Assembly: GCA_905182985.1 (NCBI GenBank)
Contig: CAJJDN010000001.1
Location: 288,969 to 352,968, forward strand
Source: Paramecium sonneborni
Taxonomy: Eukaryota > Ciliophora > Oligohymenophorea > Peniculida > Parameciidae
DNA length: 64,000 nucleotides
Direction: 5' to 3'
Each line of letters begins with the position of its first letter. The first letter of the stretch is position 1. Position numbers and translations under genes: made by a program. Below the pieces are notes generated by a model. It did no database searches and was not told the origin of the DNA. It saw nothing but the letters and a program-made list of their open reading frames with translations. This document shows, piece after piece, positions 14,097 through 26,381 of this stretch.

Positions 14097-16014
14097 TCAC
14101 CATTTCTTAAAGAAGCCTGCCATCTTGCTTTTAATTCCATTATCTTCTTAATTAGATGATTATCCTGTAATTTATTTTTTAATTACAAATCCACCATTTT
14201 TATTTTAATTACATTCATCTTATTAATTTCCAGACTTTTCTTCAGTTTCATTTATCTACTTAGATAAGTATTATTTTAATTCAGCCAAACTAATTATCAA
14301 TTCTTAATGATTTTAACTAGATTTATAATTATATATTATTACCTTTCATTGCTTTTTTTAATCACATTGAATGCTTCCTCTATTGTTGAACATATATCTT
14401 AAACAGCTTTTATAGATAATTTTATTGATTTTTGTTTACTTTCGTTTTCTTATTTAGATTCTTTTTATTAAACTTTTTCTTCAACAATAAATTATGTTCT
14501 ATAAGCTTTAGTGTTTGTTTGCATAATCTTTTCATCAAAAAATACCTGTTATGAATCTTGTTGCTTAATAGGTTATTTTTCTATTATCTATTATTATTGT
14601 TATGTTGATTAAGATTATTCATCATCATTTTGGGAAACTTATTATTAAATCACTTAAGGTTTTCCTTAAATTGGTTAGGATTATTATTCACGACTTTTAT
14701 TTTTGGTATCTGATTCTGCTTTTTCAGAACCAATAAAACAAGCAGGATTTATTAATTTTTCTTATTTTTCAACTATCTCAACATTGTCATCTAAATTATT
14801 TGAAGATTTTTGTAATATCAATATATTTCTAATTTAAGTAGCTGTATCTAATAAATTTGAAAGATTTTCTATTTTTGGAAACTTTAGAAATCTTTAATAA
14901 CATTGACTTGATTCTTCATTTTCCATTACTAAAATACTAGTAATATTGTCTTACACTGATTTTTTAAATAAATTATCATTGCAATAGCTATACAATCTAC
15001 AAAAAATAGAGTTTCAGTTTATTATGTAAGGAAATCCTAAAATATTGCATCCCATGCATGAAATGATTCCATTAATGACAATTCTCTTGTAAACATACAT
15101 CTAAAAATATATAATAAATAAATAATTACCTTATCCATTTCAATAAAAATATTTAGAATTCAACTTGAAGAAGTTTAAGATGTCGAAATAATTATAAATC
15201 AACTTATTTTAATAGTATATCTTATAACTTTGCAACTCTTGTTAAAATTGCACTAGGTTTTTTGCTTTAAAGTTTAATTTTCTATTATTCCGTATAATTT
15301 GGTCTAAACATTTCCATATGTTAAGCATCATTCATTAAAGCTGTAAATAAAGTATAAATATCAGGTTCAGCATAATCCCAAGAATTGAATTATAAGAGAA
15401 TATTAATTTCTTCTTCAGTTGCCTAGTAATTTTATTGTAAGTTACTTCTTCATATTTTTCAACTTCTGCCTTGTATAATGCTTCCTTAGTATAAATATAT
15501 ATTAATGAAGCTGCAATCTCATTCATACCTTGTCTATAAGATATCTCACTATTCTCCTTACACCAAATGAATAATACTGTTGTAAGTATCTATTAAATTC
15601 GTTTTGAAGAAAAAAATTCAAATTCTTAATATGTTCTTTCAACATCTTTTCTTATTTCATTTCTTAATTCTATATTATCAATTGCATTTGATGACTATTA
15701 TTTTTATTTACCACCACCTAATGGACCTCCAAGAGGACCTCCTAATGGTCCTTTTTTTGTTGATTCTTCAGTTTTATTTTAAGTTGCTGTATTCTAATTT
15801 TTCAAATGTTTATTTTCTAATTCTTTATAATTTTCTCTGAACTTCATTAGCTTTTATATTTTTTCTTAAAATGAATCTTCTTTTGAATATATTCTAAGTT
15901 ATTCATTCTCAATTACCTTAAAAAAAGTCTCCAAAGATTGAATCTTTGACCTGAACTCTCTAATCGACAATCTTTAATTAATTAATCAACATCAGAAAAA
16001 TCATTGCTTATCAT
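14097..16014 (-). CDS. TBC-domain (Rab-GAP) protein, TBC1D5-like
   Basis: Predicted Rab GTPase-activating protein. From the start at 16014 the order is: SSGQRFNLWRLFLR (start of the TBC domain), a linker with three PLGG repeats (GPLGGPLGGPLGGG), RNEIRKDVERTYQEFEFF with the catalytic-loop Arg context (I..DV.RT), YRQGMNE with the catalytic Gln, and FTRELSLMESFHAWDAIF. This order and the interrupted TBC domain resemble TBC1D5. Introns fit in frame, among them 23 nt after WRLFLR, 23 nt before ATEEEIN, 29 nt after LLKWI and 26 nt after LKNQ. The C-terminal third is Gln/Lys/Glu-rich and ends GFFKKW. Likely partner is a Rab of the endosomal pathway; the actual Rab is unknown. Confidence 0.85.
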
Positions 16015-16209
16015 ATATTTACTAAAATTCACTGCATTAAAATCATGGCCACTATAATATAAATATATAACTGTACATCAAGCTTTTTAAATCTTAAATA
16101 CTCTCCATCAATAAATTGATTTAATATCTAATTTTATTTGAAAATAACAGATTCTTAATCAAAAAGTGTTTTAAATATAAAATTATAGATCAGATTAATG
16201 AGATGCCAC

Positions 16210-17332
16210 TCACTTAATTGAAAATAAAAATATATTAATATATATGAAATCCTAATATGAAAAGCTATTTCCAAATTTTAAGCCACCTTTAAAATTTGAT
16301 TCAGATATAATCTTAAAAGCCAAACAATATTTATAATAAAGATAAGGGAAAATTTGTTTTACTCCAAGAAAACTCTGTTATTAATCTAAGCATACATTAT
16401 TAAGTCAAAAACAAACCATTCACATACCTTCTATTATCTCTGTTTCATTATCAAATTAATTATAATATCAAACACCTTTAAAAAGCTATTAAAAATCAAG
16501 AGTATCTACTGCAAGATCAACAAAGAATGTTCCAAAACTTAACATATAAAGTTTGAACTCCAATAAAGCAAAAATGTTTTTTGAATAAAAAATAGAAGTA
16601 AGAAGCTAAAATAATTCAAAAAATGATGTTTCTTTGATTTCACCTTGGTCAAATAGATGATCATGTAATATTTAAATAGTTTTTTTTAACAAAATCACAT
16701 AAATAATCATTAAAGAAAATTTTCTTATAATTGATGCAGATGAACTTACACTAAATATTAAAAATAAGAAATTTTACAAACATGAAAATCTTCGCAAAAT
16801 AAACATCTATAAATTGATGTAAATTCATCAATTTTTTATATATTAACAAAAAAATAATCACAATAGAGATTGTTTTCATCAATTAAATTTTTATCATTTT
16901 AATAATTATTTTCTATATCATCCGTCTAGTCTTCAGGAATTTTTCTTGTATTTATACTTTTTAGTATCTATGTTCATAAATAAAGATAAATCTAAATTTA
17001 AATCTAACACAAGATTTTAATTTAATACATCTTTATTCTATTGATCTTAATATAATTTTTTATCTAAATTTTATTTGCTAATACTCTTGGATGAACCCTA
17101 ATTTCTTGTATTAATTCTAAATTTATTTGCTATGAAATTTGTTCTTTTGAATACTCTTGACTCTAGTTTGATTCTTGTCCATAAAAACCAAACCTAAGTC
17201 AATTTTCTCCTTAGTACTATTTTGTTTAAGATTACTTCTAAGAAAGACAATGCATTTTTGAAAAAATCTGAGTTGATGATTATAATTATGCATGTTATTC
17301 ATTTTAATTATTATAAGGTATCTAGAAAACAT
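16210..17332 (-). CDS. Unknown multi-exon protein with a Cys-rich segment (model uncertain)
   Basis: The best-supported part is 3': a coherent frame with YCDYFFVN, EFTSIYRCLFCEDFHVC (a ZZ- or UBR-like Cys-rich segment), a 26-nt intron, then a Leu/Phe-rich region (LHDHLFDQGEIKETSFFE, later FFVDLAVDTLDFQQLFKG) and a final exon with SNFKGGLKFGNSF ending at TGA 16210-16212. One intron near the 3' end would be 36 nt, a multiple of three, with an in-frame TGA inside. The 5' exons are not resolved: an ATG at 17332 (or 17302) opens a frame, but the joining to the Cys-rich part is uncertain, and the gene may continue upstream into 17395-17877. Function not recognised. Confidence 0.4.
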
Positions 17333-17394
17333 AAAAATGAAATGATTAAATAGTAGTTAGACGAGTTTTGAGTTCATTTTTAGTAAAAATAAAC

Positions 17395-17877
17395 CAAATC
17401 TAATTTCTTAGATATAGTAATTAATCATCTTCTTGATCCTTCCATTTAAATTAAAAAGCTTTGTTAGTCAAAGTTTTGACATATTCGTTCATTTCTCTTA
17501 AATCAATATTCCCTCAATATATATATAGGCATATTCTTCCAAAAATGTTATTACTTTCATAAATCCTATTACTAATTTATTTGTTTGCTTTATCTTATTA
17601 TCACAATAATAATTGATTTGAATATCTGAAAATATTTTGTATATCAATTTAAATAATATTTAACAACCATTTACGTATTAAAGTAACAATAAATCAATTT
17701 AGATGAAAAGAACATCAAATTGTTCCCAATAACAAAATTGTATTGGATTCTTAGAGATGAGACAAACTTAAACATAAAGTGAGTTAATTTATTAGATAAT
17801 ATTTTAATAATTATCAAATTTTCATTTAGGAGGATGCTGTTATGCCTATTTTTACATTTCATGTGTTGCTGAATCAA
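17395..17877 (-). CDS. Possible coding exons, unresolved
   Basis: On the minus strand there are coding-like pieces, especially NIDLREMNEYVKTLTNKAF followed by QFKWKDQEDD near 17415-17515. This has a balanced amino-acid content unlike random AT-rich sequence. No clean start, splice pattern or stop could be assembled. It may be a separate small gene or the 5' part of the gene annotated at 16210-17332. I give no function. Confidence 0.25.
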
Positions 17878-18041
17878 ATTAAGTTCTCTATAAATAATTT
17901 ATTTAAATGAGATACTTCTTAAGTTTTCTTCACCAAAGCTCCCTTCTTTTTAGGCCCATCTTTATATTTCTCTGCCATTAATCTAGCTTGTTTTTCCAAT
18001 TCATCTTCATTATCCTAATTTATAATTAAACATAATACCAT
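17874..18041 (-). CDS. Small unknown charged protein or last exon
   Basis: Reading upstream from TGA at 17874-17876 the frame gives a charged segment (DNEDELEKQARLMAEKYKDG, then PKKKGALVKK) with good coding character. An ATG at 18041 would make a protein of about 55 residues, but the N-terminal part could instead be an intron (a GTAT...TTAG stretch precedes DNEDE), so this may be only the last exon. The region is helical with alternating charge. Family not recognised. Confidence 0.4.
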
Positions 18042-18560
18042 TATACTTCTCTAAAAATTTAATTAAAAAATTAATTAATATAAACATTAGATCAATATAA
18101 TCTCTAAAAGCTATATTTTATACAATAATCAAATCAATTTTTAATTATAAAAATTATAAACTAGATATACAATCAATTTCAATGATCAAACACTCTCTCT
18201 GTAATATCTAAAAAGATAAATCATGATATTTTGTTAACTATCATTGTAAATTAAAGAGTTAAAAATTTGAGTAGAAAATATTCTTATGAATTAAGATGAC
18301 AATTTTAGATTATTAATTATTTGATAAATTTTAATTAGACTGAATACTTAATGTATATTACTGCTAGTCAAAAACTGGTTATTATTGTTAATTGTAATTG
18401 TAATTATTATATTTTTAATTAATTAATATTCTAAACATTTAGCATTGAATTATTAGTTTTAATGATTAATTTTTTTCAAATTTACGGAGGCTTTCTAAAT
18501 TTATTAAATTTTTCATATTTTATTATTAGTTTCATACCCTAGAGCTTTTTTATAGAAAAA
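18042..18560. other. AT-rich stretch, nothing recognisable
   Basis: Very AT-rich sequence with many short poly-T and poly-A runs. A frame on the plus strand is open from about 18464 into the next ORF, but its content looks like random AT-rich sequence. No RNA gene or regulatory site could be supported. Confidence 0.4.
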
Positions 18561-18894
18561 ATGAAAATTCTTCTTTACTTAATTGTCTTTGTGAATTTTA
18601 AAATTATTTTAAGTTGCCTATTTGATTTATTATTATTCATTTAAAGATAAAATGCATTATATACATTTAATTTAAATATCTCAATTATATGCTATGATTC
18701 TTCAATAATGCATATTATAATTAATACCATTTTATGGATATAGTGAATAACATCTTTTAAAATATGATATGATCAAGTATATTTTCGTTTACGCTTTTAT
18801 ATATTTTCATTATTATGGAATATTAGTTTTAAAATAATTAAAGAAATATGAATTATATCTGTAGGCCAAATATATTCAAATAAATGAAATTTGA
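18561..18894 (+). CDS. Possible small secreted or membrane protein
   Basis: Opens with a signal-peptide-like start (MKILLYLIVFVNF) and, if a 34-nt intron (GTTGCC...TTAAAG, about 18614-18647) is removed, reads through to TGA at 18892-18894. The rest is aromatic and basic (YIFVYAFIYFHYYG, LKKYELYLQAKYIQ). The unspliced frame also runs for about 60 codons, so the model is weak. It could be a decayed gene. No family recognised. Confidence 0.25.
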
Positions 18895-19397
18895 TAATCG
18901 AATTAAAATTTCCATATTACTAAAGGAACTTTTAATTATAGTTCTATTTATCGTTTCATAAATAAAATAAATTTAAAAATTATTACTATTCTTGTATTGA
19001 TTCTTTACAGAATTAACTTTATATAATGAAAAAAGTTTTCAAATAGAAATGAGAATTTTCTAATAACTCTAATTCTTTCTTTTAAATTAATTATTACTAA
19101 TACTTTCTAATTATATTTGCAATTATAATAATTGAGAATAGTTGTTAAACTTTTAAAATATATTTCCGTATAGGTATCAGCATATTTTAATTGTGATTAG
19201 CAATTTAAGGAATTAGTATAATGAATAGTTTTATTTGTTTTAAGTAAATTTAATAAAATTATTCTAAAAGGCAACACTTTAGATTATGATTACTTTTAAA
19301 AGTAATTGTATATGAGTTTATTTTAATAGTTTATGGCTCCAAATTGCAATATAAAGTTTTTGAATTTAATATAATTAAATATATAAATTTAAAAATT
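18895..19397. other. Intergenic region, nothing recognisable
   Basis: AT-rich sequence downstream of the convergent minus-strand gene that ends at 19398. Only short open frames typical of a one-stop code in AT-rich DNA; none shows balanced composition. Confidence 0.4.
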
Positions 19398-21699
19398 TCA
19401 ATTATTATTGATAGCTGCATCAATGAAGTAATTCCATTCTATTGCATTATATCTTTATAATTCAATAGACATTTATCGAATTTTTTACATTATATTATCT
19501 AATTTAAAATTTTGAAGTGCAATTTATTCTTTTTCAATTAATGGTATTCCTAATAATTATTTTTCCAAAATATTGTAGTATTCATATTATTTAGTATGTA
19601 AATTTCTCCATTCTAAAAAATCATTTTTAAGTTGAGCATATTATTAGTATAATTCCGAAGTTTCTTCTTTTAATTTTGGTAAGAAATAAGTACATATATT
19701 TCTATCCTCATTCTCTAAATATTTCAAAGCAATCAAACAAGGTATGGTTACAAATATATCAGAATCTCTGCATTCTAACTATTCTTAAAATTATTTATAT
19801 TTTTCGGCAGTAGTTTCAATTATATGTGAAAAGTACATTAATTATTAACATTTAGTAGGATCTAATAAATAATACAATCCTTTTTCCCATTAAGATTCAT
19901 ATTCAACTAATAAATCTACAAGTTCTTAATTATTTTTTAATTATGGATCTACCATTTCAATATTACCTTCATATTTTCTCATTTATTCTCGAAATTTTTA
20001 GAAACTAATTTAAAGTATAAATTTACTTTGCTTTGATACTATCAGCTAACATACGAACAGCACTTGATTACTCTTTTGTTACTCTTCTTGTTATTCCTTC
20101 TGCTTCTAAAAGAATGTTTATACCCAAATCCTCTCTACCTTTACCTTCAACATTTGCAACAGAGTTAATTTAAGCAATAACTTTACAAAACTAATAATAA
20201 TTATTATAAAAATTACTTGTTCTTTTTTTTATATGTAGTTTTCACTAGTAACAAGTATTTTACCTCTTAACTTTTCTCTAATTTCAATAGAAGTCATCTC
20301 TTTATCAATCTCAATTGCCAAAAGAATATATCTTCTAGCCTTAGCTTCAATTTCCATTAATTCTTTAACATAAAGCTAAAAATTATTTTATTTAAATCAT
20401 TACTTTTTCGAAATCTACCCAAATCTAATCAAAATCTTCCAATATCTTTGTAATTTCTTATTTTAATTGTTTTGATGAGAATTCAGGACTTTCTTTAAGT
20501 GTTCTAGAATATGAAAGTCTAATAACATGTTAAACTTTATAAAATAGTTCTATTAATTTAGATCCTTTAGATAGTACATCTGAGGAAAAAACAAATTTCT
20601 CAGAATTGACCCATAAGTAAGGAAATCCTATTAATTAATTTTTTAAAAAACCTTCTTATGCACTATCTAATATTTCAGTAAGATAACACAATCTATCTTC
20701 TTTATATAAAATTTTGTAAGCCTTAGAAAAAGTATTTCGATAATCTCTTGATAAAGTTTATACTTAATAAATCTATAAAGAATATTTAAGTATGTAAATA
20801 CTATGCACATTTCCTCTAATGTTTTTAAGTATTTTTTACAACTTCGTTAACCTTCAGGGTTATCTAGATCATATTTATGAAACTCTCTTTAAATTAATTA
20901 ATTTTAGTAATGTTAAGCTTTTTCTAAAATATAAAATTCGCGTTATCTATAATATGATTGGATGAAAACCTTTTGAATTCTTCAAGTTCTGTAATTGGAC
21001 TTGGAGGCGCTGTTTATGGTCTTTAATTTAGACCATCAACTGAAGTATTGTCAGAAACTAAGATTACATATTTATCAAATTTACAGTCATCATCAGTGTC
21101 TTTATCATAGTAAGGTTACATCAATTTTTTTATAAAAATATTTATAACCAAAACAAAATATTTTAAGTATTGATCAAATTAATCAATCAAATCTTGAGGA
21201 TTATCAAATAAATTTTAAACTAAAATCAACAAAACAAATATATTTCACCTTCTCATCTATTTAGAATAACTTTCTTTAACAATAATTTATGTAATTTGTT
21301 AACTTATTCATTATAATCTTGTAAAATAAATCCACCAAACATATAAGAAGATAAATTAGCTTTTCGTCTGGTTCTTATTTAATCATCGACACTATAATTT
21401 TGACTAAATGAATTATCTGAATCCAATTTCTTCCTAATCCTTCTATTATGTTAGATTATTTATTCTTTAATAAATTCTTTCTTTGTCCATGTTATATTTC
21501 TTTCCATTTCACTTCTTTAAGTAGGATTTGATTATTATAAACATTATTTTTAATATTTTTGCAATTCAGGTAATGCTATTCCTATTCTCCCACTATTATC
21601 ATTATAATATTATTTATTCTGATATTTTTGAGTTATCAATTTTGAATTATTCATGTTGGAAGAATCATATTCACTAAATGATTGTTTAGTTCTTTACAT
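19398..21699 (-). CDS. Unknown large helical protein
   Basis: From ATG at 21699 (MQRTKQSFSEYDSS) the protein has a Gln/Arg/Ser-rich head, a segment RRKANLSSYMFGGF, and later DKYVILVSDNTSVDG and RPQTAPPSPITELEEF. The rest is mostly helical and charged, for example GKGREDLGINILLEAEG, YPFLWVNS-like aromatic turns and, towards the end, QWEKGLYYLLDPTKC and YFLPKLKEE. Several tiny introns interrupt it; stop TGA at 19398-19400. I do not recognise the family, and I have not fixed all splice sites. The balanced composition over more than 2 kb makes a real gene certain. It diverges from the gene at 21879 with 179 bp between starts. Confidence 0.6.
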
Positions 21700-22816
21700 T
21701 TTAATGTTATTCTAATTTTTATAAATTATTATGTGTAATGAAAATTATTTAAAAGAATCAACAAGGCTAATCAAAAAGGTTTTATTTGTAATATTATTTT
21801 TAGGGTTGTCCTAGAAAGAATATATAATTGTTAGAGAGAGTAAAAAATAATAATTTTGGTTTAAATAAATAATAAGAAATGGAAATTTTGAGAAGATAAG
21901 TTTATTCTTTAAACAAGATTTTAGAGAGTTATCTTAATAGAAATGCTTCCTTTTATAAAAAAACTGCCTTAATAGTAATTAGTAAGGCAAAGTAATTCTT
22001 GCATTAATGGTATGATTTGATAAGATTTTAATTTAAACATAAAAAGCCAAGTAATATAGCGTTTTAATTTATCAAAGATATTAAAATGATACAATTTTTT
22101 TTATATGAACTTCTTAAATATACTTAGAATATGAGCATAAAGTTTTATAGAGAAGAAACTTATCATTTATCATATTTTTATTGTAATGCTTCAAAATAAA
22201 TGTTAGAATACTTAAATGGATTTAAATTTTAAGTAATTATTTTTAATATGATTAGATTTGGTAATATTCATCAAGAGAAGTTTGGACTGATATAATAATG
22301 GGAAATATGCTATTATAAAATTAGAAGTATTAATTTGATTTCATTAAACAAAGTTTTGAATTAGCAAGTTTAGAATTTGAAAACAGTTTAATGAAAATTC
22401 AAAAAAATATTTTGTAAATAATTAGTTATAAAATTGAAAAGAGTTTAACTAAAGAGGAGGTCAAAAAGTTTGCTAATAGATAAGTAATAAAGTTAAAAAT
22501 GAATTTAGATGATTATGCTGTTTCATATATTTTTTTTACTTTGCATGTCTTATCTATATTCAGATAATTTATCAAAGTATTAAGAACTTTTAAAATTGCT
22601 TTATTATTTAAATAAGCATAATTAGTATAATGGTGAATAATCTAAATTACTAAAAGATTTTATTAAGTAACATAATCACAAATTGTAAATTTACTTATAG
22701 GAGTTAGGAGAGATATAAAAAATAATGTCATTAATGTATGATATTCCAGAAACAAAGGCAGAAGAAAAACCTAATTATATTGATGAACATTTCTATAAAA
22801 AATATCAAATTAAAGA
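21598..22816. repeat. First copy of a 1,219-bp duplicated contig end
   Basis: This stretch is repeated, by eye without difference, at 22818-24036 after a single N at 22817. It covers the start of the minus-strand gene (21598-21699) and a truncated copy of the plus-strand gene that begins at 21879. A perfect duplication abutting an N is what two overlapping, unmerged contigs look like. I regard it as an assembly artefact. Confidence 0.9.
21879..22816 (+). pseudogene. Truncated artefactual copy of the gene at 23099-24949
   Basis: Identical to the first 938 bases of the gene at 23099 and cut off by the N at 22817 in the middle of the open frame. It carries the same poly-T frameshift (22530-22537). 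This is best treated as the redundant end of a contig, not as a second gene. Confidence 0.85.
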
Positions 22817-22817
22817 N

Positions 22818-24036
22818 ATCATTATAATATTATTTATTCTGATATTTTTGAGTTATCAATTTTGAATTATTCATGTTGGAAGAATCATATTCACTAAATG
22901 ATTGTTTAGTTCTTTACATTTTAATGTTATTCTAATTTTTATAAATTATTATGTGTAATGAAAATTATTTAAAAGAATCAACAAGGCTAATCAAAAAGGT
23001 TTTATTTGTAATATTATTTTTAGGGTTGTCCTAGAAAGAATATATAATTGTTAGAGAGAGTAAAAAATAATAATTTTGGTTTAAATAAATAATAAGAAAT
23101 GGAAATTTTGAGAAGATAAGTTTATTCTTTAAACAAGATTTTAGAGAGTTATCTTAATAGAAATGCTTCCTTTTATAAAAAAACTGCCTTAATAGTAATT
23201 AGTAAGGCAAAGTAATTCTTGCATTAATGGTATGATTTGATAAGATTTTAATTTAAACATAAAAAGCCAAGTAATATAGCGTTTTAATTTATCAAAGATA
23301 TTAAAATGATACAATTTTTTTTATATGAACTTCTTAAATATACTTAGAATATGAGCATAAAGTTTTATAGAGAAGAAACTTATCATTTATCATATTTTTA
23401 TTGTAATGCTTCAAAATAAATGTTAGAATACTTAAATGGATTTAAATTTTAAGTAATTATTTTTAATATGATTAGATTTGGTAATATTCATCAAGAGAAG
23501 TTTGGACTGATATAATAATGGGAAATATGCTATTATAAAATTAGAAGTATTAATTTGATTTCATTAAACAAAGTTTTGAATTAGCAAGTTTAGAATTTGA
23601 AAACAGTTTAATGAAAATTCAAAAAAATATTTTGTAAATAATTAGTTATAAAATTGAAAAGAGTTTAACTAAAGAGGAGGTCAAAAAGTTTGCTAATAGA
23701 TAAGTAATAAAGTTAAAAATGAATTTAGATGATTATGCTGTTTCATATATTTTTTTTACTTTGCATGTCTTATCTATATTCAGATAATTTATCAAAGTAT
23801 TAAGAACTTTTAAAATTGCTTTATTATTTAAATAAGCATAATTAGTATAATGGTGAATAATCTAAATTACTAAAAGATTTTATTAAGTAACATAATCACA
23901 AATTGTAAATTTACTTATAGGAGTTAGGAGAGATATAAAAAATAATGTCATTAATGTATGATATTCCAGAAACAAAGGCAGAAGAAAAACCTAATTATAT
24001 TGATGAACATTTCTATAAAAAATATCAAATTAAAGA
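22818..24036. repeat. Second copy of the 1,219-bp duplication
   Basis: Matches 21598-22816 at a constant offset of 1,220. It begins inside the divergent gene (only the first 102 bases of the minus-strand gene, start at 22919, are repeated) and runs on seamlessly into unique sequence, so this copy carries the intact downstream gene. Confidence 0.9.
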
Positions 24037-24949
24037 ATTGAATAATTAAGCATTTTTTAGAACTAATTTTTAATGTAAATAAATTGTCAAGAGATGTTCT
24101 ATTATTTTAAAAGGGAGAAATAATAGATAAAATAGTCCAACTGTGTAATAAAATTAACCAATATCCTAATATTATGATACAACAATTAATATCAATTTGA
24201 AACCATCTCAAAATCATTCTTAATCTCCAAACTTAAATAGTAAATAATTGTCATTCCATAAAAAGAACATCAAGAAAGAAAGTTTTTCATATATAAAATC
24301 AGATAGAGAATCAATGAAATATTTAGATACAAAAATATAAGGATCTTTAAGAAAAGAATCTTTTTATTCTTATAATGAACTTAGTAAGGATATGGAAACT
24401 AATATTTCAATATATAGTGATGAATAGAAGTAGTTAAAAACTGATAGATCATTATTAAGATCTAAAAGCACTAGAGACAACAAAAGAGAAATAAATTAAT
24501 AAACAAAAATGGCAATATTTAATTTAATTGAGGCAAAATCTTTGTATTATATGGAGGTTTAAAAGGCAAATTCTAAATTAAAGAATATAAAATCATTTAA
24601 AGATTAATAATAAAAAAAGATGATATCTGATAATTTAATATCTAATATGAAATATATTTAAAAGTAACCATCTATGATAATTAGCACAGAATAATAAGAG
24701 GAGAAAGATGAAAATCAAATTTATAAAGAAGTTTTTAATGTAATCTTATTTTTCATTTTTTAATAGGACCTTAAAAAATTAGCTGATAATTATGTAAGCA
24801 AATTATAAATGTATGAAAAGTCTTCAACTCGATAAAGAATATATACTTAATAATAATAGGGAATTAATTAATAATAAAATGGGATTGCAGCTATTGCAAA
24901 AGCTAAAGAATTGTCAAAATCAATTCTGTAATAAAAAGAATACTTTTGA
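23099..24949 (+). CDS. Unknown Gln/Ser/Lys-rich protein with a one-base frameshift
   Basis: Begins MEILRRQVYSLNKILESYL and is helical for about 280 residues, then becomes a low-complexity Ser/Gln/Asn/Lys tail that includes SLLRSKSTRDNKRE and a final coiled segment (DLKKLADNYVSKLQMYEK). Introns: 23453-23475 (23 nt) and 24740-24766 (27 nt). The spliced length is one base more than a multiple of three. Reading shows why: at a run of eight T (23750-23757) one T must be dropped to keep the frame between DDYAVSYIF and CMSYLYSDNLSKYQELL. Both assembly copies have eight T. Family not recognised. Confidence 0.6.
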
Positions 24950-25346
24950 TTTATATTATTTTTTTATTATTAAAAACTATTGTAGGTAATCCATATCCTT
25001 CAGACTATAACAATTCATTTTTTATTGTAAAGATTGTTAAATTACTTTGACATTTCCTTAGTAAACTTTGCTTTTAAATCATTTTCATTGAAAAAATAAA
25101 ACTTAAATAATAAATATTCCATTTTAAAAAATAAGGAAATGAGTGTAGAGAGAGTATAGAGAACATAATAAATATTTAAAATAGATTTAGTAGGTAGGAT
25201 AACTTTATGCAAAAATAAAACTAGAAATTCTAGTTAATTTTATGACAGAAATATATTATTTGAAATATTTCTCATATAATATTAGTAAACTCATTAGAAT
25301 GATAAAATAATATATTTATTTAATATGATATCTCATTTGCTATCTT
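24950..25346. other. Convergent intergenic region, nothing recognisable
   Basis: About 400 bp between the stop of the plus-strand gene and the stop of the (duplicated) dynein 3' end. AT-rich. No gene, repeat or ordered motif is visible. The duplicated block begins inside it at 25035. Confidence 0.5.
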
Positions 25347-26190
25347 TCAATTGAAGAGGATAAATGATAGTCCCTTCTGATAGAGAGTATATCTATTAAG
25401 TCTGCCCATTTTGACTTTAAGGGAGAATATAAGATTCTTCCTTGTTTTATTCAAATAGACAGGCAAAACTATTTCATCATCAGCAATAACTCCTTTTTGG
25501 GATGTCTTTGACCATTTTAAGATGATAGGTTTTAATGCAAAGGATATTTCATTAACAATGGAGACTTGTAAAGTTTTGGAATCCAAATGTCCTCCTTCCA
25601 TAGAGACACCCTCAATAACAAAAGAATCATCATCAACTCCTAAATGTTCAGGAACAATCAATAGTTCTAATTCTTCTAAGGACCATTGATTTCTTTAAGC
25701 TACATATTATCTAGTTGCTGTTAAATAAGCTTCTGGAAATAGTAATCCTCCAAACCATACATTACCTTACTAAAAGTTTTTAGTTTTTCCTAAATGATTA
25801 AATTAATCTATTCTTCTTTTAAAATCACCAACCCAATCATTCAAAGGCATTGTAATAACATTATATTTATTCCATTATGATGGTATAATATTGTTAAAAA
25901 CATCTTTGGCTAATTATCTTAATAAATTTGTCGCTAAGATTTTGCCTTATGCTAATTATGTTAATTCTTCAATATTCTATCTTACAGCTTTTAATAATTT
26001 AGATGCAACAGTAATTTCTCTATCTAAAAATCTAAATAATGGATCATTAATAGAATCAGCAGTTCTTTCTAAAGGTAATATTTTTTAAGGTAAAATAACT
26101 TTGAATTTTTCTACTTTTTCTAAAAGATCTTAAAGCCATTGAACTTAATCAGATTTCTTATTTTCTTTCTTTTAAGTTTTCTCTGTTTAA
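25035..26190. repeat. First copy of a 1,156-bp duplicated contig end
   Basis: Repeated without visible difference at 26382-27537 (constant offset 1,347), on the other side of a run of Ns. It ends exactly where the Ns begin, and the second copy begins exactly where they end. This is the signature of an unrecognised overlap between neighbouring contigs, so the gap is probably not real. Confidence 0.92.
25347..26190 (-). pseudogene. Artefactual duplicate of the dynein heavy chain 3' end
   Basis: Encodes the same C-terminal residues ([12 protein letters not shown] ... [16 protein letters not shown]) as 26694-27537 and stops at the equivalent TGA. It is cut off at the N run. Treat it as the redundant contig end and not as a second dynein fragment. 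Confidence 0.88.
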
Positions 26191-26381
26191 NNNNNNNNNN
26201 NNNNNNNNNNNNNNNNNNNNNNNNNNNNNNNNNNNNNNNNNNNNNNNNNNNNNNNNNNNNNNNNNNNNNNNNNNNNNNNNNNNNNNNNNNNNNNNNNNNN
26301 NNNNNNNNNNNNNNNNNNNNNNNNNNNNNNNNNNNNNNNNNNNNNNNNNNNNNNNNNNNNNNNNNNNNNNNNNNNNNNNNN
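26191..26381. other. Assembly gap (191 N)
   Basis: Run of undetermined bases. Because the sequences on both sides are copies of each other, the true gap size is probably negative (an overlap). Confidence 0.95.
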
